A stretch of 17,373 nucleotides of DNA from Thermoplasmata archaeon (lineage in GTDB: Archaea > Thermoplasmatota > Thermoplasmata > Lutacidiplasmatales > UBA184): contig JASHQY010000169.1 in the NCBI GenBank assembly GCA_030038885.1, forward strand, positions 1 through 17,373. The letters run 5' to 3'. The translations under genes were made by a program, and so were the position numbers. Shown here in pieces: positions 1 to 6,516 of this stretch. The notes below the pieces were generated by a model, which saw nothing but the letters and a program-made list of their open reading frames with translations, did no database searches and had not been told where the DNA came from. Every line of letters begins with the position of its first letter. Position 1 is the first letter of the stretch.

Positions 1-815
1 TGGGCGAGGAGCGTCGCGAGGACGAACATCGCGATCGCCCAGCCGAACAGGGCGAGCAGGTAGATCGAGGGCCCGTACGGGTAGTACGAGCTCGCGTTCG
101 CGAACAGCACCTCCCGGATCACGTTCACCGCGAGCGTGATCGGGTTGTACGAGGCGACCGTGCGGAACCACGCCGGCATCGTGCCCCACGGGAACAGCGC
201 GGCCGAGGTGAGCAGGACCGGCAGGTTGACCGCGTTCACGACCGCGAAGTACGATTGGGGCTGCTCGATCGTGAACCCGATCGCGAGGAACAGCGACGCG
301 AACATCGCCGAGAGGATCACGATCGCGAGGACGATCTCGACCGCCCCGAGGACCGAGACCGACGCGGTGACGTCGAGCCCGCTCAGGCCGACGTGGCCGA
401 GCAGGATCGCGAGGCCGAGGACCAGGAACGCGAGCCCGACCGGCTGGATCATGCCGGCGAGCAGGCGCGAACCGAAGATCGAGGTCGCGGTCGCCGGGGA
501 GGCCGCGGTGCGCTTCAGGATCCCGAACAGCCGGTCGAAGATCACGTTCGCGCCGATGAACAGGGTCGCGGTGACCGCGACGAACCCGGTCATCCCCGCC
601 GAGAAGTACGAGAAGTAGCTCGGCGCGCCCCGGAACGTCTCGTGGATCGCGATGATCCCCTCCGGCCCGGACGGGAAGAGGGCGCCGAGGTTGAACGCCT
701 GGCCGAACAGGAGCAGGTAGAGGATCGGCAGGAGGAGCGAGGTCGCGATCGCCTGCGGGTTCCGCGCCAGCCGCAGGAGCTCGCGGCGCGTGAGCGCGCT
801 GAGTTCGCGGATCAT
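1..815 (-). CDS. ABC-2 type exporter permease, DrrB-like (partial; C-terminus beyond window)
   Basis: Membrane subunit of an ABC exporter, the partner of the ATPase encoded just upstream. The start ATG (813-815) overlaps the TGA of the ATPase gene as ATGA, and GGGAGGG lies about 9 nt before it, so translation is coupled. The gene leaves the window after 271 codons, with only the end of the last membrane helix missing. Visible hydrophobic segments are near residues 22-42, 72-92, 115-140, 150-182, 193-210 and 248 onward. The segment around residues 208-235, with FPWGTMPAWFRTVASYNP, is the conserved C-terminal motif of ABC-2 permeases of the daunorubicin-resistance type. Substrate is not deducible: drugs, lipids or polysaccharides are all exported by relatives. 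The family call is strong and the function beyond export is unknown. Confidence 0.88.
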   Translation of the reverse strand, partial: MIRELSALTRRELLRLARNPQAIATSLLLPILYLLLFGQAFNLGALFPSGPEGIIAIHETFRGAPSYFSYFSAGMTGFVAVTATLFIGANVIFDRLFGILKRTAASPATATSIFGSRLLAGMIQPVGLAFLVLGLAILLGHVGLSGLDVTASVSVLGAVEIVLAIVILSAMFASLFLAIGFTIEQPQSYFAVVNAVNLPVLLTSAALFPWGTMPAWFRTVASYNPITLAVNVIREVLFANASSYYPYGPSIYLLALFGWAIAMFVLATLLA

Positions 816-1831
816 CGCCGGGCCCTCCCGAACGCCTGCTGGACCTGCCCGATCCGGACCGCCCGATCGGTCGCGGTCAGGCCCTCGTCCTCCCGGTACT
901 CCCGGCCGGTGAATTCGAGGAAGACCTCGTCGAGGCTGGGGCGCTTGAGCGAGACCCCCGCGAGCCCGATCCCGGCGCGCGTGCACGCTTCGACCAGCGT
1001 CGGGATCAGCTCCTCGCCCCGCGGGGCCTTGACCCGGTACGTCCCGTCGAGGGGACTGACCGACACGACGGTCGGCAGGTTCCCGAGCAGCGTCTCGACC
1101 TCGGGTCCCGTGCGGTTCGTCGGCCGGACCGTCACGATGTCGCCGCCGAGCCGGTCCTTGAGCTCGGACGGGGTCCCGGTCGCGACGATCTTCCCGTGGT
1201 CGATGATCGCGAGCCGGTCGCACATCGAGTCCGCCTCGTCGAGGTAGTGGGTCGTCACGAAGACCGTCATCCCGCGGTCCTTGCGGAGCTCCTGGACGTA
1301 CCGCCAGAACCCCGCGCGCCCCTGGGGATCGAGCCCGAGCGTCGGCTCGTCCAGGAACAGGATCTGGGGCGAGTGGATGATCCCGACGCCGAGCTCGAGG
1401 CGCCGGCGCATCCCGCCGGAGTACGTCTTGACCAGTCGGTCCGCGGCGTCCCCGATCTGCATCCGCTCGAGGAGGGAGTTGACCGTGGCCTTGGTCGACG
1501 CGAGCGGGACCCGGAAGAGCGCGGCGGCGAGCTGGAGGTTCTCGCGCCCGGTGAGGTCGGGGTCGGAGGTCGACTCCTGGAACACGAGGCCGATGCGCTC
1601 CTTCACCGCGAGCGGAGCCGTCCGGACGTCGAGCCCGGCGACCGTCGCGCGGCCGCCGGTCATCCGCAGATTGCCCGTCAGCATCTGGACGGTCGTGGTC
1701 TTCCCGGCGCCGTTCGGTCCGAGGAATCCGAACAGCTCCCCGTCGTTCACCGAGAAGCTCACGCCGTCGACCGCGCGGACCCGGCCGGCGTAGACCTTGA
1801 CGAGGTCCTCGACCACGATCGGAGATGTCAT
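812..1831 (-). CDS. ABC exporter ATP-binding protein, DrrA-like
   Basis: ATPase subunit (339 aa) that would power the adjacent ABC-2 permease. All nucleotide-binding motifs are intact: Walker A GPNGAGKTT at residues 38-46, Q-loop Gln85, signature YSGGM 137-141, Walker B ILFLDEPT 157-164 and H-loop His195. After the roughly 220-residue ATPase domain comes a C-terminal extension (about 225-339) typical of DrrA-type exporters and absent from simple importers. The ATG at 1831 is preferred because a TATA-like CTTTATC lies about 32 bp upstream and no Shine-Dalgarno is seen, as for a leaderless archaeal mRNA. The gene forms a two-gene operon with the permease. Export is well supported; the substrate is unknown. 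Confidence 0.93.
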   Translation of the reverse strand: MTSPIVVEDLVKVYAGRVRAVDGVSFSVNDGELFGFLGPNGAGKTTTVQMLTGNLRMTGGRATVAGLDVRTAPLAVKERIGLVFQESTSDPDLTGRENLQLAAALFRVPLASTKATVNSLLERMQIGDAADRLVKTYSGGMRRRLELGVGIIHSPQILFLDEPTLGLDPQGRAGFWRYVQELRKDRGMTVFVTTHYLDEADSMCDRLAIIDHGKIVATGTPSELKDRLGGDIVTVRPTNRTGPEVETLLGNLPTVVSVSPLDGTYRVKAPRGEELIPTLVEACTRAGIGLAGVSLKRPSLDEVFLEFTGREYREDEGLTATDRAVRIGQVQQAFGRARR

Positions 1832-1859
1832 GCGACCGAGGGGTCCAACCCCGGAGGCA

Positions 1860-1866
1860 GATAAAG
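1860..1866 (-). promoter_or_regulatory. TATA-like box for the DrrA/DrrB operon
   Basis: Read on the minus strand this is CTTTATC, an A/T-rich island in very GC-rich DNA, centred about 32 bp before the ATG of the ATPase gene. With archaeal spacing the transcript would start only a few nucleotides before the ATG. The position is seen in the sequence; promoter activity is inferred. Confidence 0.6.
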
Positions 1867-2033
1867 AGGGGAGTCACCCGGAACGCTCACCTTTGGTGCG
1901 CTGCGGCGCGCGCGGCCCCGGGGCCCCGACCGCCTCGTGGACGGAACGCCGTCCTCGACGTGCCCGCTCGGCACCGCGCGGGTCCTCGCGACGGAATGCG
2001 GGGGCCCTCGGCCGGGGCCGCGCGCCCCTCAGC

Positions 2034-2040
2034 CTTAAGC
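2034..2040 (+). promoter_or_regulatory. TATA-like box for the glucokinase-like gene
   Basis: CTTAAGC is centred 26-27 bp upstream of the ATG at 2063, the usual archaeal TATA-to-start distance, so the mRNA would be leaderless. It is incompatible with the in-frame GTG at 2051, only about 14 bp away, and therefore decides the start. It lies in a 231-bp region (1832-2062) shared with the divergent exporter operon; nothing else recognisable is in that region. Confidence 0.6.
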
Positions 2041-2062
2041 GGCCCGGGACGTGGGCGCCTCG

Positions 2063-2827
2063 ATGGCCCGTCGCGCGGCCCCGGCACCGCCGCGGATCCT
2101 GATCCTCGACGTCGGCGGCAGCCACGTCAAGGTCGGATTCTCCGACTCGCTGCGCGAATGGAAGATCCCGTCCGGCCCGACGATGGGACCGGAGAAGATG
2201 ATGCGGAAGCTCGCGCGCCGCCTGCGCGGGCAGCGGTTCGACCGCGTCTCGATCGGGTACCCGGGGGTCGTCTTCCAGGGACGGATCGTCGGGGAGCCCC
2301 ACAACCTCGGCCACGGCTGGGTCGGCTTCGACTTCGCCCGGGCGTTCCCGCGACCGACGCGCGTCGTGAACGACGCGGCGATGCAGGCGCTCGGGAGCTA
2401 CCACGGTGGGCGGATGCTGTTCCTCGGCCTCGGCACCGGCCTCGGGAGCGCGATGGTCGTCGACGGTCGGCTCGAGCCGATGGAGCTCGGCCACCTCCCG
2501 TACAAGAAGGGGCACGTCTACGAGGACTACCTCGGGGAAGCGGGCCTGCGTCAGCTCGGTCGGAAGAAGTGGGAGAAGGAGGTCTTCGAGGCCACGAAGA
2601 TCCTCACGTCCGCGCTCGAGCCGGACTACCTCGTGCTCGGCGGGGGCAACGTGCGCAAGCTCCGGCGCCTGCCGCCGCGCGCGGAGCGCGGGAACAACCG
2701 CAACGCGATCCTCGGTGGCATCCGACTGTGGGAGGACGCGTCGCCCCGGCCGGCGCCGCCGGCCGCTTCAGCGGGCGCCGCGCGACCCCGCGCCCGGCGG
2801 AAGCCCGTCCGCCGCCGCGCGGTCTAG
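2063..2827 (+). CDS. ROK-family sugar kinase, polyphosphate-glucokinase-like
   Basis: A 254-aa kinase expected to phosphorylate glucose to glucose 6-phosphate, using ATP or polyphosphate; the donor cannot be told from sequence. Family marks in order are the phosphate-binding ILDVGGSHVKVG near the N-terminus, IGYPGVV, the catalytic-Asp segment VVNDAAMQALG, the second phosphate loop LGLGTGLGSAMVVDG, and ELGHLPYKKG followed by YEDYLGEAGL. The CxCGxxGC zinc motif of many ROK sugar kinases is absent, as in the polyphosphate glucokinase branch. The last 25-30 residues are an Ala/Pro/Arg-rich tail after the domain ends at about GGIRLWED. The tail region overlaps the end of the convergent pgl gene by 60 bp. 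ATG 2063 is chosen over GTG 2051 from the promoter position. Its neighbour is a pentose phosphate operon that consumes its product. Confidence 0.85.
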   Translation: MARRAAPAPPRILILDVGGSHVKVGFSDSLREWKIPSGPTMGPEKMMRKLARRLRGQRFDRVSIGYPGVVFQGRIVGEPHNLGHGWVGFDFARAFPRPTRVVNDAAMQALGSYHGGRMLFLGLGTGLGSAMVVDGRLEPMELGHLPYKKGHVYEDYLGEAGLRQLGRKKWEKEVFEATKILTSALEPDYLVLGGGNVRKLRRLPPRAERGNNRNAILGGIRLWEDASPRPAPPAASAGAARPRARRKPVRRRAV

Positions 2828-3526
2828 GTACCAGGTCGGCAGCGTCGCGGGACGCACCCGGCTCGCGGGGAATCGCGGGTCGCCCTCGGGTCCCGCCCGG
2901 AAGATGCCCGAGATCGCGTCGGCCTTGTCGGCACCGGCGACGAGGAAGCAGACCTCGCGCGCGGACGAGAGCGTCGAGGGGGTCATCGTCAGCCGCGGCA
3001 CGAACGGGGGAAGACCGGACCGCCCGAGCGCGACGACCGGCCGCCGCACCTCCCGGACCGCGGGGCTTCCCGGGAAGAGCGACGCGGTGTGGCCGTCCGG
3101 CCCGATCCCGAGCAGCACGAGGTCGAACCGGGGGTCACCGTCGGCCCGCGCGCTGAGCAGTCGGGAGTACCTCGCGGCCGCTTCCGCGGGCGGTCGAAGT
3201 TCGCCCCGCAGCCGGTGCACGCTCGCCCGGGGGATCGGCACGCGGGAGAGGAACGCCGTCCACGCCGCCCCGAAGTTGCTGTCCGGAGATCGGGGGGGCA
3301 CGCACCGCTCGTCCGCGAAGAAGACGTCCGTCGCGGACCACGGCATCCGCCGGCCCGCGCCGCCCGCGAGCCGGCCGAAGAGCCCCGCCGGCGTTTTCCC
3401 GCCCGAGATCACCCAGCGGAACCGGCCCCGCGCGCGGACCGAGGCCCGCGCGGCGTCCGCGACGTGGCGCGCGAGCGCGGCGCTCGCGCGCGCGAGGTCC
3501 GGGAAGACCCGGACCGGCGCGCTCAC
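2768..3526 (-). CDS. pgl: 6-phosphogluconolactonase
   Basis: Hydrolyses 6-phosphogluconolactone to 6-phosphogluconate, the second step of the oxidative pentose phosphate pathway. The 252-aa product has the usual length for the Pgl (DevB-type) family. Visible motifs are SGGKTP at about 41-46, ADERCVPPRSPDSNFG at about 71-86, and GIGPDGHTASLFPG at about 140-153, which carries the conserved catalytic His region. The GTG start at 3524-3526 overlaps the zwf TGA as GTGA, so translation is coupled. An in-frame ATG at 3550 would add eight residues but lies within zwf and is less likely. Last gene of the tkt operon, ending 60 bp inside the convergent glucokinase gene. Confidence 0.93.
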   Translation of the reverse strand: MSAPVRVFPDLARASAALARHVADAARASVRARGRFRWVISGGKTPAGLFGRLAGGAGRRMPWSATDVFFADERCVPPRSPDSNFGAAWTAFLSRVPIPRASVHRLRGELRPPAEAAARYSRLLSARADGDPRFDLVLLGIGPDGHTASLFPGSPAVREVRRPVVALGRSGLPPFVPRLTMTPSTLSSAREVCFLVAGADKADAISGIFRAGPEGDPRFPASRVRPATLPTWYLDRAAADGLPPGAGSRGAR

Positions 3527-4980
3527 TCGTAGTACCACCGCTGTCCCCATTCCAGCGCGAGCTTCTGGGCCTCGGCCGGTCCCCACGTCCCCGCCGGGTA
3601 GAACGTGAGGGGCGGCGGCGACGTCAGGATCGGATCGTAGAGCCGCCACGACTCCTCGACCTCGTCGGCCCGGACGAACAGCGTCGGGTCCCCGAGCATC
3701 ACGTCGATCAGGAGGGTCTCGTAGCCGTCCGGGAGCTCGCCGAAGACGTCGCCGTAGTGGAACTTCATGCGGTGCGTCTGCACGCGCATCTCCCGCCCCG
3801 GCACCTTGACCTCGAACGCGAACTCGAACCCCTCGTCCGGCTGGATCAGGATCAGGATCCGGTCCGGGTTCGAGTTGTACTCCTGGGCGGTCTGGAAGAA
3901 CGTGACCGGCGGCGCCTTGAACGTCAGCATCACGCGGCTCGCCTTGATCGGAAGGTGCTTGCCGGTCCGCACGAAGAACGGGACGTCCTGCCAGCGCCAG
4001 TTCGCGATCTTCAGCCGGAGCGCGACGTACGTCTCGGTGTCGGACTGGGGGTCGACCCCGGGCTCCTCCCGGTAGCCCACGGCCTTCTTCCCCTCCTCGG
4101 TGCCGGCGGTGTACTGGCCGCGGACGACGTCGCCCGGTGCGAAGCGGACGATGCTCTGGAGCACCTTCACCTTCTCGTTGCGGATCGAATCCTCGTCGCG
4201 GGTCGCCGGCGGCTCCATCGCGATCAGCGTCAGGATCTGGGTGACGTGGTTCTGGATCATGTCGCGCAGCGCGCCCTCCTTCTCGTAGTAGCGCGCGCGC
4301 CCCTCGAGCCCGAGCGACTCGGCGACCGTGATCGTCACGTGGTCGATCCGCTCGCGGTTCCAGAGCGACTCGATGAACATGTTCGCGAACCGGAACACCA
4401 GCAGGTTCTGGACGGTCTCCTTCCCGAGGTAGTGGTCGATGCGGAAGATCTGCTTCTCGCTGAAGTACCGGTGGGCGAGGCGGTTCAGGACCTGGGCGGA
4501 CGCGAGGTCGTGGCCGAACGGCTTCTCGATGACGACCCGCGTCCACCCCGGTCCCGAGCTGAGCCCGGCCTCGCCGAGCCCGGTCAGGGTCGGGCCGACC
4601 GCGTCGGTCGGGAGCGCGAGGTAGAAGATCCGGTTGCCCCCGAGCCCGTGGACCCGCTCGAGCTCCTCGATCCGGGCGCGCAGCGCGGCGAAGCTCGACC
4701 CGCTCTCCTCGGGGACCGACTGGTAGAACAGGGTCGCGCCGCAGAACGCGCCGACCGTCCCCGCGTCCCCGACCTTCTCCTCGGTGAGCGATCGGAGGGC
4801 CTGCGCGCGGAAGTCCGGCTCGGACATCAGATGGCGCGCGACGCCGAGGATGACCGACCCCGGCGGCCACCGCCCCCGAGCCTGGAGGCGGTAGAGGACC
4901 GGCAGGAGCTTGCGCTGCATCAGGTCGCCGGTCGCTCCGAACACGACGAACAGGTGCGGTTCGGGCGTCGGAGGGGCCAT
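3523..4980 (-). CDS. zwf: Glucose-6-phosphate 1-dehydrogenase
   Basis: Oxidises glucose 6-phosphate to 6-phosphogluconolactone with reduction of NAD(P)+, the entry to the oxidative pentose phosphate pathway. The 485-aa length is normal for Zwf. Seen in order: dinucleotide motif GATGDL at 15-20, IEKPFG at 151-156, the substrate signature RIDHYLGKE at 180-188 (Asp182, His183, Lys187), and the catalytic His245 in QNHVTQIL. The C-terminal substrate and oligomerisation domain is complete. The ATG at 4980 lies 2 nt after the gnd stop, with GGGAG a few nucleotides upstream; a longer reading frame upstream is the overlapping end of gnd. Its 3' end overlaps pgl. This is the bacterial/eukaryotic Zwf family, unlike the short-chain-type G6P dehydrogenase of haloarchaea. 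Confidence 0.96.
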   Translation of the reverse strand: MAPPTPEPHLFVVFGATGDLMQRKLLPVLYRLQARGRWPPGSVILGVARHLMSEPDFRAQALRSLTEEKVGDAGTVGAFCGATLFYQSVPEESGSSFAALRARIEELERVHGLGGNRIFYLALPTDAVGPTLTGLGEAGLSSGPGWTRVVIEKPFGHDLASAQVLNRLAHRYFSEKQIFRIDHYLGKETVQNLLVFRFANMFIESLWNRERIDHVTITVAESLGLEGRARYYEKEGALRDMIQNHVTQILTLIAMEPPATRDEDSIRNEKVKVLQSIVRFAPGDVVRGQYTAGTEEGKKAVGYREEPGVDPQSDTETYVALRLKIANWRWQDVPFFVRTGKHLPIKASRVMLTFKAPPVTFFQTAQEYNSNPDRILILIQPDEGFEFAFEVKVPGREMRVQTHRMKFHYGDVFGELPDGYETLLIDVMLGDPTLFVRADEVEESWRLYDPILTSPPPLTFYPAGTWGPAEAQKLALEWGQRWYYE

Positions 4981-4982
4981 CG

Positions 4983-5891
4983 TCAGCTCTCCCGCTTCAC
5001 TTCGTGGCCGCCGAACTTGTTCCGCATCATCGCGAGGAGCCGCTCCGTGAACGGGTCGGGTTCCCGCGAGCGGATCCGTGCCTCGAGCGCGAGCGTGATC
5101 ACCGGGGCGGGGATGTTGAGGTCCAGCGCCTCGCTGACCGTCCATCGCCCCTCGCCGGAGTCGGCGACCCACGGCTCGATCCCCTCGAGCGTCGGGTTCT
5201 CGGCGAGCGCCGCCTCGGTCAGTTCGAGCAGCCACGAGCGGACGACGCTGCCGTAGCGCCAGACCTCGGCGATCTGGTGGAGGTCGAGCGCGAACTCCGA
5301 CTTCGCGCGGAGGATCGAGAACCCCTCCGCGTACGCCTGCATCAGGCCGTACTCGATCCCGTTGTGCACCATCTTCACGAAGTGACCGGAGCCGATCGGC
5401 CCCATGTGGCCCCAGCCGCGCTGCGGACCCGGCGCGAGGGTCTCGAGGATCGGGCGGATCCGTGCGACGTCCGCGTCCGCGCCGCCGACCATCATCGAGT
5501 AGCCCTCCGTGAGGCCCCAGACCCCGCCGCTCGTGCCGACGTCGACGAAGCGCAGGCCCCAGCCGGCCGCGAGCGCCGCGCGCCGCAGCGTGTCGCGGTA
5601 GTAGGAGTTCCCTCCGTCGACGATCAGGTCCCCGGGGGCGAGGAGCCCGTGGAGCTGCTCGAGCGTCTGGTCGACCGGGGGCCCGGACGGGATCATCAGC
5701 CAGACGATGCGGGGCGGGGTCAATTGCGCGACGAGGTTCGCGAGCGAGCTCGCCCCCGCCGCGCCCTGCGCGACGACCTCGTCGACCACCGCCTTCGTGC
5801 GGGCGAACCCCACCACGCGGTGGCCGCCCCGGACCAATCGCACCGTCATGTTCCCGCCCATCTTCCCGAGCCCGATCATTCCGAGTTCCAT
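4983..5891 (-). CDS. gnd: 6-phosphogluconate dehydrogenase, decarboxylating, short form
   Basis: Oxidative decarboxylation of 6-phosphogluconate to ribulose 5-phosphate and CO2. At 302 aa it is the short (about 300 aa) Gnd type, not the 470-aa E. coli type. Seen: Rossmann motif GLGKMGGNM at 7-15, FARTK at 29-33, DGGNS at 92-96, SGGVWG at 121-126, and GHFVKMVHNGIEYG at 169-182 with the catalytic-type Lys173 and Glu180. The Arg-Thr-Lys after the second strand resembles the NRTK of NADP-dependent enzymes, so NADP use is possible but unproven. ATG 5891 is preceded at 8 nt by AGGAGG, the clearest ribosome binding site in the window, which overlaps the TAG stop of the HAD gene. Fourth gene of the operon. 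Confidence 0.95.
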   Translation of the reverse strand: MELGMIGLGKMGGNMTVRLVRGGHRVVGFARTKAVVDEVVAQGAAGASSLANLVAQLTPPRIVWLMIPSGPPVDQTLEQLHGLLAPGDLIVDGGNSYYRDTLRRAALAAGWGLRFVDVGTSGGVWGLTEGYSMMVGGADADVARIRPILETLAPGPQRGWGHMGPIGSGHFVKMVHNGIEYGLMQAYAEGFSILRAKSEFALDLHQIAEVWRYGSVVRSWLLELTEAALAENPTLEGIEPWVADSGEGRWTVSEALDLNIPAPVITLALEARIRSREPDPFTERLLAMMRNKFGGHEVKRES

Positions 5892-5898
5892 CGTCGTC

Positions 5899-5904
5899 CT
5901 CCTA
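5899..5904 (-). promoter_or_regulatory. Strong Shine-Dalgarno sequence before gnd
   Basis: AGGAGG on the minus strand, 7-8 nt before the gnd ATG and overlapping the TAG stop of the upstream HAD gene. It fixes the gnd start and shows that operon-internal genes here use Shine-Dalgarno initiation, while first genes appear leaderless. Confidence 0.8.
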
Positions 5905-6516
5905 TCCTGGCGCGACCCCCGCCTGGGCGAGCTCTTCGCGGACCCGGTCCGGGTCCCGCACGCGGAGCGTGCGGAATCCCAGGCGGGCCGCGGCGGCCAC
6001 GTTCTCGGGCCGGTCGTCGAGGAAGAGCGTCTCCTCGGGTTCGCGTTGCAGGAATTGGAGCGCGGCACGGAAGGCGGCGGGGTCGGGCTTGCGGCACCCC
6101 GTGTAGCACGAGCTGAAGAACGCGTGGAAGATCTCCGCCAGCCCGAACGTCCGGAGCCGGTAGTCGTTCAGCTCGCGGGACTCGTTGTTCAGGGTCGCGA
6201 GGACGTAGCGGCCCCCGGCGCGGAACGCCCGGGCGGTCTCGATCGCGCCCGGGTGCGGGCGCGACCAGTCGAACATGAACTTTTGGAACTCCTCGGGGGC
6301 GAACCGGCGGGGTTCGTAGAACACCGTTCGCGCGACATAGCCGTCGAGGTCCAGGTGCCCGGTCTCGAACGCGTCGGCCGCGAGGTGGTGCCGGCGCTCG
6401 AACTCCGCGCCGTCGAGCCCGAAGCGATCGACCGCGGCGTGGCGGGCCGGCTCGTCCCACGCGTTCGAGAGCAGCACTCCGCCCACGTCCCAGAGCAGGA
6501 GCGCCACCTCAGGCAT
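5902..6516 (-). CDS. HAD-superfamily hydrolase (subfamily IA), probable sugar-phosphate phosphatase
   Basis: A 204-aa haloacid-dehalogenase-fold protein between the transaldolase/isomerase fusion and gnd. Motif I is LLWDVGGVLL with nucleophile Asp10, but the usual second Asp (D+2) is Gly12. Motif II is LATLNNES (106-113), motif III CRKPD with Lys143, and motif IV FLDDRPEN with Asp167/Asp168. A helical cap (about 20-85) lies between the nucleophile and motif II. The DxG form of motif I occurs in a branch of HAD-IA proteins; as I recall, E. coli YihX, a glucose-1-phosphate phosphatase, is one, so activity is not excluded. Its start overlaps the fusion-gene stop (ATGCCTGA), so translation is coupled. 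The setting suggests a substrate among pentose phosphate intermediates or a side product, but this is inferred from position only. Confidence 0.85.
   Translation of the reverse strand: MPEVALLLWDVGGVLLSNAWDEPARHAAVDRFGLDGAEFERRHHLAADAFETGHLDLDGYVARTVFYEPRRFAPEEFQKFMFDWSRPHPGAIETARAFRAGGRYVLATLNNESRELNDYRLRTFGLAEIFHAFFSSCYTGCRKPDPAAFRAALQFLQREPEETLFLDDRPENVAAAARLGFRTLRVRDPDRVREELAQAGVAPG

Noticed and set aside
255..1247. Long plus-strand open frame opposite the ABC transporter genes
   Set aside because: Arg/Glu/Asp-rich low-complexity product with no motif; the opposite strand carries clear ABC ATPase and permease genes.
2051..2062. Upstream GTG start adding four residues to the glucokinase-like protein
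   Set aside because: It lies only about 14 bp after the TATA-like box, upstream of the expected transcript start; ATG 2063 has the right spacing.
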